Source of the DNA: Paenibacillus sp. 1011MAR3C5
Lineage (GTDB): Bacteria > Bacillota > Bacilli > Paenibacillales > Paenibacillaceae
Length of the DNA: 64,000 nt
Direction of reading: 5' to 3'
Assembly (NCBI RefSeq): GCF_003591485.1
Contig: NZ_QZCF01000015.1
Span: forward strand, 1-64,000
Below are positions 9,266-17,250 of this stretch, piece after piece; within the stretch, counting starts at the first letter, position 1, and each line of letters opens with the position of its first letter. A model generated the notes under the pieces. That model saw nothing but the letters and a program-made list of their open reading frames with translations, searched no databases and was not told the DNA's origin. The position numbers and the translations under genes were made by a program.

Positions 9266-10000
9266 TTATGATCGTATTACCTCTTGAAAAAACGGGTATT
9301 CACGATTTTCACGATAAAGGATAATCCGTCCATAAAGAATGGTCGTCTGCCATACGCTGCTTGGTAAACCATTAAGAATTAACATTAGCAACTCCCTCAT
9401 TGAAGAAGTGGCAGCTGTTATTTCAACATTGAAATTTAGTTCGTCCTGGTACTTTCTTTTCTCGTACCTAAATGTGTATGGAAGTCTAGCAGAAAGCAGT
9501 CTCAGCAGTTCTTGAGCACTTATTAAACCTAATTGAATAAAATCAAGATCTCTATCAATATCTATAGGATGATTTAAGTCAAACACAGCTGGTCTCTGAG
9601 TATCTCGTTCTTTCCCTGGGTCATTGCCCCCGAATCCAGAATTATTCCAAGGTGCACCATAATGATCAATCAAGATTGTCTCCAAATCGGCATTCTTAAA
9701 CACAGGAATAGCTACTGCTTTAAAATGCATTAAATTAGGATCAAGATTATGCCGATGTTTGACGTGTTCTGAATGTCTTAAGAGTCGATTCTGAAAGCCG
9801 CCTCGTGAATCGGTCTTTCCAACATACATAACTTTATCATCCTGTAATAGAAGATAAACACCATTCTTCTTTGCGGGAATAGAAGATACATTAATAAAAG
9901 TTAATGGAGCTGCTTCTAGCCCATCAATAAACGGTGGTAGGTCTCTCTTAAAAGCCAACTCAAGATCTAACTCAAATTCATCAAATCCTTGTACATTCAT
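9266..10000 (-). CDS. GIY-YIG restriction endonuclease, Eco29kI-like
   Basis: 244 residues from the ATG at 10000, whose A is also the last base of the methyltransferase stop (TAATG), so the two are translationally coupled. The GIY-YIG core is clear: GVYLLL at 47-52 and YVGKT at 59-63, then R72, H76, E107 and N119. The R-to-H spacing of 4 and E-to-N spacing of 12 agree with the catalytic set I recall for Eco29kI, a GIY-YIG type II enzyme that cuts CCGCGG. The enzyme should cut unmethylated foreign DNA while the upstream methyltransferase protects the host. CCGCGG as the target is inference from family; that sequence occurs many times in this window, which is compatible only if the host is methylated. 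Confidence 0.85.
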   Translation of the reverse strand: MNVQGFDEFELDLELAFKRDLPPFIDGLEAAPLTFINVSSIPAKKNGVYLLLQDDKVMYVGKTDSRGGFQNRLLRHSEHVKHRHNLDPNLMHFKAVAIPVFKNADLETILIDHYGAPWNNSGFGGNDPGKERDTQRPAVFDLNHPIDIDRDLDFIQLGLISAQELLRLLSARLPYTFRYEKRKYQDELNFNVEITAATSSMRELLMLILNGLPSSVWQTTILYGRIILYRENREYPFFQEVIRS

Positions 10001-11172
10001 TACAAACACCTACTATTCTCCAACGGTATCACATTGGCATTATATAAGGCAGTGGCAACTTGACTTGTAACATGTTGGGCCAGTATCACTGGAACAGCAT
10101 TCCCGAGTTGTCTCATTGCTTCACTCCAAGACCCCTCAAATACTATCTCATCAGGGAAGGTTTGGACTTTTGCTGATTCTCTAACTGTAAGATAGCGATA
10201 CGTTCCATCAGGGTAAGCAATCATGTTCTCCCCCCCAGGCACCCCATGAGCACCAGCTTTTAACGTTTTGCTAGGTTCGTCGAGCACACTACCTGAATGT
10301 CCTGGATACGGACGCGCACCTGATTGGAATATATGATTTTCGATCTCAACTGTTGTCTGAAACCTTGGATCAGGCAAATCAGAGATACAGTCTCTCAAGG
10401 TAACCCATGGTTTTAAGTGAGTACATTGCTCCCGATTTCTAACGATGCGTTCAAGCATCTTTTCACTAGGTCTAACTTGCGTGGGCTGAATACCTCTAGC
10501 TTCCCAATAGGTTTTAGCAACCCATTTTTGGTACGTAAGTTCTTCACTGGAATGTGTCTGTGTTGGAAAAGAGAAGTTTGCATTAATATCCGCCCTGAAT
10601 CCAACGAAGAATATACGCTCCCGTTTCTGAGGAACCCCGTAATCGGCTGCATTAAGCACACGCGGAGGTATAACCTTATATTCAGGATTTCTACCACCAG
10701 TACCAGTATGGTGTTTTTCGAGTCTTATTAGATGAGCATCCCATTCTTCATTTGATTTACGAACCAATGATGGATAAGTTAACTGAAGTTGGATATACTC
10801 ACGATATGTGGTGAATTTTTCTCTCGCCAAGCCCCTTACATTTTCAAAGACAAACGCTTTAGGCCTAATTTCACGAACTGCCCGAATAGCTTCAGGAAAC
10901 ATGTCCCTATTATCATCCCAGGCTTTGTGCCTACCGCCGATTGAAAACGGTTGACAAGGCGGGCCTCCTGCAATGAGATCTAGATTAGTTCCCCATTGAC
11001 TATACTGTATAGTTCTCACATCCGCTTGAACTACATCCCACCCTGGTCGATTTCGCCGTAAAGTTGCACACGCATCTAAGTTCCATTCTATAACTGCTAC
11101 ATGTTCAAACCCCGCTTGTTCTGTTCCAAGTGCTAGGCCTCCAGCGCCTGCAAAAATTTCTAGCGATTTCAT
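10000..11172 (-). CDS. DNA (cytosine-5) methyltransferase of a type II restriction system
   Basis: 390 residues from the ATG at 11172 with AGGAGG 6 nt before it. The ordered motifs of m5C methyltransferases are all visible: motif I FAGAGG at 7-12 (AdoMet), motif IV GGPPCQPFS with catalytic C73, motif VI ENVRG at 110-114, motif VIII QKRERIFFVG, and the C-terminal motif X around QLGNAVP. The target-recognition region lies between VIII and IX. It is followed directly by the GIY-YIG endonuclease gene, so the two form a complete type II system. Placing the methyltransferase first lets the host be protected before the nuclease is made. The promoter region carries two inverted repeats that may serve control. 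Confidence 0.95.
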   Translation of the reverse strand: MKSLEIFAGAGGLALGTEQAGFEHVAVIEWNLDACATLRRNRPGWDVVQADVRTIQYSQWGTNLDLIAGGPPCQPFSIGGRHKAWDDNRDMFPEAIRAVREIRPKAFVFENVRGLAREKFTTYREYIQLQLTYPSLVRKSNEEWDAHLIRLEKHHTGTGGRNPEYKVIPPRVLNAADYGVPQKRERIFFVGFRADINANFSFPTQTHSSEELTYQKWVAKTYWEARGIQPTQVRPSEKMLERIVRNREQCTHLKPWVTLRDCISDLPDPRFQTTVEIENHIFQSGARPYPGHSGSVLDEPSKTLKAGAHGVPGGENMIAYPDGTYRYLTVRESAKVQTFPDEIVFEGSWSEAMRQLGNAVPVILAQHVTSQVATALYNANVIPLENSRCL

Positions 11173-11192
11173 GCTAGCCCTCCTATAATGCA

Positions 11193-11242
11193 AACGTACG
11201 TTCTAACTATATATTATAATCTATCGATTATCTACATCACAA
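11193..11242 (-). promoter_or_regulatory. Methyltransferase promoter with two inverted repeats
   Basis: Minus-strand -35 TTGTGA (11242-11237), 18-nt spacer, -10 TATAAT (11218-11213). ATAATC-n4-GATTAT (11216-11231) overlaps the -10 and the spacer, and the palindrome AACGTACGTT (11193-11202) lies between promoter and ribosome binding site. Their position would suit autoregulation of the restriction-modification genes. No C-protein gene is visible nearby. Confidence 0.55.
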
Positions 11243-11484
11243 TCCTGAGTTTAGTATAAACCATACGCTCTAATATATTTCATATTATTTAACAATGTCA
11301 TTAAGCCTCCTCCACTAAAACAAGAAGACCGTCAATTCCTGCCGTCCTTTATTATTCGACATAGAATCATCAATACCCTGCTTTAAGCATAAGGAACGCG
11401 CCACGAAGGCGCTATTTCTGCTTTATTATCGTTTCAGTTAATGAATCGGTCTCGTATGTCATCATCTTCTTCTCATCATTCAAA
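11243..11484. other. Spacer between methyltransferase promoter and decayed gene
   Basis: AT-rich and without a credible gene. It holds a hairpin-like element near 11325-11350 and lies downstream of the decayed gene on the minus strand. Confidence 0.35.
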
Positions 11485-12429
11485 CTAAGGAATACTTGCC
11501 CCCGAGCCTTCAATACTAATTGTGATGTCATATACATCCATGTAGGTAATTCGGAACGATTCCTGATATGGCTCTTGCTCTTGGTAGTCTAGCATACCTT
11601 CACCTACATCAGTTATCTTAAGTTCAAAACAATACGTTTGACTTGAGTCGCACCATTTACCTTCAAACCCGCTTATAAGGTCCATAGCGGTATCGCCTGG
11701 GCTTGGCTCTGAGGTCTCTATTACTAAATAATCTCGACCTAGTTCATCCACATACCCGAGCGAATTTATATCGTCTAACCGTATACTTGTAGGCCACTAG
11801 CGAACTCCGACAAGCATCATGACTCTATCATATTCAGTCTTCTTAAATTCGAAATAGTTCAAGAACCTCATCGCCTTTTTCATAAAACGTAATTACGCCA
11901 TAACTGCTGTCTGTGAAAAAAATATGAAAGTCGTGTTTGTCGGATGTCCAACGCCCTTCGAAATCCTTCAGTTCGTATTCTTCTTCTGCTGAAGATTCTT
12001 CTCCCTCAGTTACAGACGGCGTACTTGTCGCTATTCCCCTCAGCACTGGGCTTTGCTCCAGACGACGTCACCTTTTATATCGGTCGTTCCTTCAATATAT
12101 GCCGTAATGCTGCCCTCCATATTGATGACATTCAACTTGCGATCTGCAAAAGCTGGAGCATACATGATATTTGCATCAACCTGATAGCGTCATTCCTCTG
12201 CACCAGTCGTTGCATAAATAGCGATTAGATCAAAATAGGCAGTGGTTCCTTTAAAATCTGGATGTTCGCCACCCCAAGAACTGATGTATAGCTTATTTTC
12301 TAATACCACTGGTTCGGTGATGACCCAGGGTTGCATTGGACAGCAACGCCTAAAATCCCTTGTACAATCAGCGTTTACAACCTCCTCGAACCCTTGCTGA
12401 GGATACCTAAACATACAAAAAGAGAGCAC
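11485..12429 (-). pseudogene. Decayed gene, PQQ/beta-propeller-like part then small beta domains
   Basis: Three minus-strand fragments follow one another. From 12429 a 79-residue frame (…WVITEPVVLENKLYISSWGG…) ends at an in-frame TGA at 12190, but the same frame continues sensibly (RYQVDANIMYAPAFADRKL), which suggests a TGG-to-TGA change. A frameshift near 12050 leads into a frame ending at 11843 (ELKDFEGRW…), and a third piece to 11485 has a related FEGKW segment. The first part resembles PQQ-like repeat proteins. The fragment abuts the ssrA terminator and has no proper start. It reads as a broken passenger gene; the domain names are tentative. Confidence 0.55.
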
Positions 12430-12446
12430 CTATTACGGTGCTCTCT
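12417..12446 (-). terminator. Terminator of the intact ssrA
   Basis: Perfect stem AGAGAGCACC/GGTGCTCTCT with a 6-nt loop, then T residues on the minus strand, 11 nt past the tmRNA end. Its sequence differs from the shared terminator at 3371 and 5910, as expected if the insert brought a new 3' flank. Confidence 0.9.
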
Positions 12447-12457
12447 CACAGGTAAAA

Positions 12458-12820
12458 TGGAGGCGAGGGGATTTGAACCCCTGTCCGAAGATCACGCCAC
12501 ACGGCTTTCTACGGGTGTAGCTGCAGTTTTGATGTCACCTGTGAAGACCCCCTGCAACGCGGTTCCTCATAGGTCAGCCTGATTATCTTCTTCAGCACAC
12601 CCCAGGCGGAGATGTGACAGCGTATCCCACTAAAGTTGGGCCCTCATCCCGGTACATGGGCGATACAGAGCGAGAGCACGTGAGCAGGTTATTAAGCTGC
12701 TACAGCGTAGTTTGTTTGTTGTTTGCCATTTAATTGGCTTTAGCGTTGATGAAGCAGACGACTCCCTGCTACCCGCTGGCTCGCGCTCGTCCAATCCCCG
12801 TCGAATCCATAAACGCCCCC
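12458..12820 (-). ncRNA. ssrA: tmRNA
   Basis: 363-nt tmRNA that rescues stalled ribosomes together with SmpB. The 5' end GGGGGCG at 12820 pairs with CGCCTCC near 12459, closing the acceptor stem, and the T-arm reads GGGGTTCAAATCCCC. The tag frame runs from GGC at 12727 to TAA at 12692 and encodes GKQQTNYAVAA, with the expected AVAA degron end. The 3' CCA is not encoded: after the discriminator A (12458) the DNA reads TTTTACC, so it must be added. smpB lies upstream on the same strand. The 3' half is duplicated at 5949-6139. Confidence 0.97.
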
Positions 12821-13058
12821 GAATGGGCATAAACGCTGCTTATGCTCTTGCTGAGCATCAGCGTCTAGCTAGACGGGACCTCTGGATTGAGGTGTGACTA
12901 AATCGCACAAGTCATGTACATCTGAATTCGGCTGAGTCCTTACAGGCTCCTGCCGATTGGCAACCCACCGTTGCCGTTTACTTAGTATACCACGAACATC
13001 CTGCATTTGTCCGGGAATGTTGCTGGCAGCGTTGGCCGATTCATCCATGGGATGAACG
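12821..13058 (-). promoter_or_regulatory. ssrA upstream region
   Basis: No gene between smpB and ssrA. On the minus strand a possible -10 TATACT lies at about 12985-12990, with CGGACA about 18 nt upstream as a poor -35. A start there would give a ~160-nt 5' leader removed by RNase P. This is tentative. Confidence 0.35.
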
Positions 13059-13541
13059 TTATCTAGCCACCTTCTGCTTCTCCCGAAGCGCGCGCTGGAT
13101 ATCGCGCTGCGCATCCCGCTTAGCGGCGGTGTCGCGCTTGTCGTATTGCTTCTTGCCTTTGCCCAGCCCGATCAGCAGCTTGGCGTAGCCGTTGCGCACG
13201 TAGATCTTCAGCGGCACGATGGCATAGCCTTCTTGCTTCGATAATCCCAGTAGCTTGTGAATCTGTGCCTTATGCATCAGCAGCTTCCTTGCACGCGTCG
13301 GATCAGTCGGGTTATGGATGTTGCCCTGCTCGAAAGGGCTGATGTGCATGTTGTGAATGAAGATCTCGCCATTGCGAATCGTCGCGAATGCATCGCTGAT
13401 ATTCGCCCTGCCGTTGCGCAGCGACTTAATCTCCGTTCCCATCAAGACCATGCCCGCCTCGAAGGTCTCCTCAATGAAATAGTCATGGGAGGCCTTCTTG
13501 TTCTGGGCGAGCTGCTTGCCGTCGTTCTTCTTGGCGCCCAT
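13059..13541 (-). CDS. smpB: SsrA-binding protein SmpB
   Basis: 160 residues, normal for SmpB. It binds the tRNA-like end of tmRNA and places it in stalled ribosomes. The sequence starts with the typical ASHDYFIEETFEAGMVLMGTEIKSLR segment of the OB fold, includes IHNMHISPFEQGN, and ends with a basic tail (KRDTAAKRDAQRDIQRALREKQKVAR) that folds as a helix in the mRNA channel. GGTG precedes the ATG. Its position just upstream of ssrA, with rnr further upstream, is the usual Bacillales arrangement and groups the factors for tagging and for decay of the faulty mRNA. Confidence 0.97.
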   Translation of the reverse strand: MGAKKNDGKQLAQNKKASHDYFIEETFEAGMVLMGTEIKSLRNGRANISDAFATIRNGEIFIHNMHISPFEQGNIHNPTDPTRARKLLMHKAQIHKLLGLSKQEGYAIVPLKIYVRNGYAKLLIGLGKGKKQYDKRDTAAKRDAQRDIQRALREKQKVAR

Positions 13542-13711
13542 GCTAATTCACCTCGTTTCTTCTTCAAGACCAGCGTCTCTGTTGGTTCATTGTAGCAACT
13601 TTGGTTGTCAAAATCAACAATCGGGAAAGGTACTCTTTCCTTTAAACCGATCTTCACCTCATGAACCATTAAACCGAGGACTGGCACCCACTAATACAAT
13701 CTATGTGAAGC

Positions 13712-13744
13712 AAAAGACCGCTCGACTCGAGGTCGAAGCGGTCT
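13712..13744 (-). terminator. Terminator after the cold-shock gene
   Basis: Stem AGACCGCT/AGCGGTCT, extended with GAC/GTC pairs, followed by TTTT on the minus strand, 16 nt past the csp stop. Confidence 0.85.
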
Positions 13745-13760
13745 CTCCGAGATTAAGCTA

Positions 13761-13961
13761 TTACAGCTTAACTACGTTTTCAGCTTGTGGTCCGCGGTTG
13801 CCTTGAACAACGTTGAACTCAACGCGTTGGCCTTCTTCAAGAGTTTTGAAGCCTTCGCCAACGATTGCGGAGAAATGTACGAATACGTCGTTTCCGCCTT
13901 CAACTTCGATGAAGCCGAAACCTTTCTCAGCGTTGAACCATTTAACTGTACCTTGTTGCAT
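13761..13961 (-). CDS. csp: Cold-shock protein (CspA family)
   Basis: 66 residues forming a single cold-shock OB domain. RNP1 (KGFGFI) and RNP2 (VFVHF) are both intact, the surface that binds single-stranded RNA or DNA. It starts MQQGTVKWFNAEKGFGFI as in CspB/CspD of Bacillus. The family melts RNA secondary structure and helps translation in the cold. It is monocistronic: its own terminator follows and a strong hairpin lies 58 bp upstream of the start. Which csp paralogue it is cannot be told from the sequence. Confidence 0.95.
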   Translation of the reverse strand: MQQGTVKWFNAEKGFGFIEVEGGNDVFVHFSAIVGEGFKTLEEGQRVEFNVVQGNRGPQAENVVKL

Positions 13962-14011
13962 GTGGAATTACCTCCAAAAGATTAAATTAATATGCGCCTA
14001 TTTGTTCTTTA

Positions 14012-14078
14012 AAAAAATATTCACACATTGAAAAGGGTTTCATGACGACTCTAATGACACCCTTTTCAATATGTGAAT
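14012..14078 (-). terminator. Long hairpin with T-run between rnr and csp
   Basis: Two 20-bp arms (14019-14038 and 14059-14078) pair with one mismatch around a 20-nt loop, and TTTTTTT follows on the minus strand. It ends 50 nt before the csp start. It fits a terminator for the upstream rnr gene, but could also sit in the csp leader. Confidence 0.75.
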
Positions 14079-14282
14079 TCAGGTTCATCTCATCCGATTG
14101 CTTTGAGTATACTATCCCAGCCGCTGAAAAGCAAGCGACAAGCCTAAATATATTTTCCCATTATGTCCAGTTGGCGGCACTTTCATTCCCAGTAAAGGAA
14201 GGAAAACAATGCCGCCATCTGGCTTATGAGATTGAGCAGCTTCTTCTAACTAGCCGCCTAACGGTTTTCTTCTCCTCCTGGC

Positions 14283-17114
14283 TTACTTCCGTTTCTTGCG
14301 TACAAAAGCCGCTGTGGAGTTGTTCAGATCACCTTTTTTCTTAGGCTTCTTTTTCTTCGCTTCGCCCGTCTGCGAGGATGCTGCTCCCGCTTCCCCGGCG
14401 TTGAACACTCCGTTAGACGTCGCTTTTTTCCGGCGTCCGTTGCCGCCCTTGCCTTTCTTCTTGCCTGTGTCGCCCGAACTGCCGTCGCCCTTAACCGGAC
14501 GGCCATCCTTGCCGCGGCTTTCCTTGCGGGCATCACCTCCGCCAGTGCGAATCGGAAGCCCCCACATATCGGTGCGAGAACTTTTGCCGTCCGCCTCAAG
14601 CTCCGCGGCCCTAACATCGATCCAGTCACCATTGTCTGCCCCGCTGTCCTTACCCCACGGATTGCCGCCATTTTCATTCGGAGCAGCTGCGTCCTTGCCT
14701 CCGCGTTTGAACCGGCTTTTCGCCGCTGGGTCAGTCGCACTCGGCTTCTCTTTCTCATTGGCGGCCGGCTTGCTGGCATCGCCTCGCCCGGCACCGCCTT
14801 TGCCCCGGCCGCCCTTGCCGCCGGCGAATGAACCGCGCCCACCGCCGGAAGCCTCACGACTGCCTGGTCGACCACCCTCACGCTTACCATATCCGCCGCG
14901 CTTGCGGCCTGCTCCGAAGCCGGCATCCGCGACGCCTTTGTAGTTGCCGCGCGGCTTCATGTCGACCATCTCGAAGTCAATATTATATTCGTTCATATCG
15001 ACGCGTGCGACTCGAATTTTCACTTCGTCGCCGATTCGGTACACCTTCGACGTACGCTCGCCAATGAGCACCATATGGAGCTCATGGAAGTGGTAATAGT
15101 CATCCGTCAGATCGCTTAAACGGATCAAGCCCTCGACCGTATTCTCCAGCTCGATGAACATGCCGAAGCTAGTTACACTGCTGATGATACCGTCGAATTC
15201 CTCACCGACTTTATCCAGCATGTATTCGCATTTCTTCAGCTTATCCGTATCGCGTTCCGCATCGACAGCTGCCCGCTCCCGCTCGGAGGAATGCTGGGCA
15301 ATATCCGGCATACGAGCGGTTAATGCCTCATGCCGCGCCTCGGTCAGCGCTCCGCCGCCCTCGATCACTTCGCGTATGACGCGATGAATAACCAAGTCTG
15401 GGTAACGGCGGATCGGCGACGTGAAGTGCGAGTAGAACTCGGCTGCCAAGCCGAAGTGGCCAAGACTCTCCGCATCGTATTTCGCCTGCTTCATTGATCG
15501 CAGCATCATCGTCGAGATGACCGTCGACTCCTTCGTCCCTTGAATCTCTTCCAAGAGCGTCTGCAGCGCACGCGGATGAACGGTGTTATTCCCTTTCCCG
15601 CCCTTCACGACATAACCGAAGTTCGCTGCGAACTGCATGAATGTCAGCAGCTTCTCCTGATCCGGATCTTCGTGAATCCGGTACAGGAATGGCACGCGCA
15701 GCCAGTGGAAGTGCTCCGCTACCGTCTCGTTAGCTACCAGCATAAACTCTTCAATGATCTGCTCCGCAACGGAACGCTCGCGTTTGACAATATCGACAGC
15801 CTTGCCGTTCTCATCGACGATAATCTTCGACTCCTGGAAGTCGAAGTCGATCGCGCCACGCTTCATACGCTTGGAGCGCAGGCGCATGGCCAGCTTCTCC
15901 ATCAGATCGAACATCGGCAGCAGATCTGTATATCGCTCCTTCAGCTCCGTCTCCGGCTCCTCTTCGGTAGCAGTCAGAATGCGTTTTACATTCGTGTAGG
16001 TCATTCTCTCCTTCGTACGAATCACACTCGTGAAGACATCATGCTTTACACGCTTCAGCGTCTTGGCATCGAACTCCATCTCGCAAGACAGCGTCAGCCG
16101 GTCAACCTGCGGGTTAAGCGAGCAGATACCGTTCGACAATCGGTGCGGCAGCATAGGAATGACGCGATCGGTCAAGTAAACGCTGCAGCCTCTACGGAAG
16201 GCTTCTTGGTCCAGCGCAGACTTCTCCGTTACATAATAGCCTACGTCCGCGATATGAACGCCAAGCAGGAAGTTGCCATTCTCCAGCAGCTTCACATGCA
16301 CCGCATCGTCGAGATCCTTCGCATCTTCGCCGTCAATCGTGACGATGATCTCCTCTCTTAGATCGCGCCGCCCTTGCTCCTTGATTTCTTCTTCGGTGAT
16401 CGTATCCGGCGCAGACTCCGCTTCGGCCATGACCTCATCGGGGAAGCTTTCCGGCAGCTGATGCTTGCGGATGATGGACAGGATGTCGACACCCGGATCA
16501 TTTTTGTGGCCCAAAATTTCCAGAATCTCGCCTTCAGCCGCGCTGCGGCCCTCCGGATAAGACACAATGCGCACAACGACTTTCTGTCCAGTCACCGCGC
16601 CTTGGAATCCGCCCTTCGGAATGAAGATATCCCGGTTAATCCGCTTATCATCGGGAATGACGAAGCCGTATACCTCGTGATTCTCGAACGTGCCGACGAT
16701 CTGTGTCACTGCACGCTGGACGATACGGACAACCTCGCCTTCCATACGTCCGCCGCCTTCGCTTTTGGACGTAATCCTCACCAGGACAATATCGCCGTTC
16801 ATGGCGCTTTTCAGATCATTCGCGTGAATATACACATCGGGATGATCCTTCTCATCCGGGAGCAGGAAGGCAAAGCCTTTCGCATGCGCCTGCAACTTCC
16901 CGCGCAGCAAGTTCATCCGCTCCGGTATACCGTAGCGCTCGTTGCGCGTGCGTAAGATCTTGCCCTCTTCTTCCAGTTTATTGAGCAGTTGAAGAAATTC
17001 CTTGAATTCCGCTGCTCCCTCGATGCCGAAGTGTCCCTCCAGCTCTTGGTACGTCATCGGCTTATATGCCGTTTCTCGCATAAAATCTAGCAATTCTTGC
17101 TCGCGTTCCATCAT
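14283..17114 (-). CDS. rnr: Ribonuclease R with long basic C-terminal tail
   Basis: 943 residues; most Bacillus RNase R proteins are near 780. It is a 3'-to-5' exoribonuclease that degrades structured RNA and the mRNAs freed by tmRNA. Order: N-terminal winged helix, two cold-shock domains, RNB catalytic domain with the acidic cluster in TIDGEDAKDLDDAVHV, and an S1 domain (FDGIISSVTSFGMFIELENTVEGL) ending near residue 725. The last ~210 residues are low complexity, rich in Gly, Lys, Arg and Ser, and lack a fold. In E. coli a basic tail of RNase R binds SmpB-tmRNA, so a similar role is possible here, where smpB and ssrA are close. The start ATG-ATG has GAGGAG upstream. Confidence 0.95.
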   Translation of the reverse strand: MMEREQELLDFMRETAYKPMTYQELEGHFGIEGAAEFKEFLQLLNKLEEEGKILRTRNERYGIPERMNLLRGKLQAHAKGFAFLLPDEKDHPDVYIHANDLKSAMNGDIVLVRITSKSEGGGRMEGEVVRIVQRAVTQIVGTFENHEVYGFVIPDDKRINRDIFIPKGGFQGAVTGQKVVVRIVSYPEGRSAAEGEILEILGHKNDPGVDILSIIRKHQLPESFPDEVMAEAESAPDTITEEEIKEQGRRDLREEIIVTIDGEDAKDLDDAVHVKLLENGNFLLGVHIADVGYYVTEKSALDQEAFRRGCSVYLTDRVIPMLPHRLSNGICSLNPQVDRLTLSCEMEFDAKTLKRVKHDVFTSVIRTKERMTYTNVKRILTATEEEPETELKERYTDLLPMFDLMEKLAMRLRSKRMKRGAIDFDFQESKIIVDENGKAVDIVKRERSVAEQIIEEFMLVANETVAEHFHWLRVPFLYRIHEDPDQEKLLTFMQFAANFGYVVKGGKGNNTVHPRALQTLLEEIQGTKESTVISTMMLRSMKQAKYDAESLGHFGLAAEFYSHFTSPIRRYPDLVIHRVIREVIEGGGALTEARHEALTARMPDIAQHSSERERAAVDAERDTDKLKKCEYMLDKVGEEFDGIISSVTSFGMFIELENTVEGLIRLSDLTDDYYHFHELHMVLIGERTSKVYRIGDEVKIRVARVDMNEYNIDFEMVDMKPRGNYKGVADAGFGAGRKRGGYGKREGGRPGSREASGGGRGSFAGGKGGRGKGGAGRGDASKPAANEKEKPSATDPAAKSRFKRGGKDAAAPNENGGNPWGKDSGADNGDWIDVRAAELEADGKSSRTDMWGLPIRTGGGDARKESRGKDGRPVKGDGSSGDTGKKKGKGGNGRRKKATSNGVFNAGEAGAASSQTGEAKKKKPKKKGDLNNSTAAFVRKKRK

Positions 17115-17250
17115 GAATGGCCCTTCTCCTCAGAACCGCGCTAAGGGCTATACCTCTTGCGGTTGATAGATTATCATATACCATGTAGTATACACGAAAT
17201 GGCTTCGGCACATCCCCATTTGCGAAAAAAACGAAAACCCGCCGCTTCCG

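Noticed and set aside
12331..13114. Short frames within and around ssrA
   Set aside because: The DNA is a structured tmRNA gene; the frames run through its stems and tag region.
14296..14943. 215-codon plus-strand frame in the rnr tail
   Set aside because: Antisense of the GC-rich low-complexity tail; no ribosome binding site or family motif.
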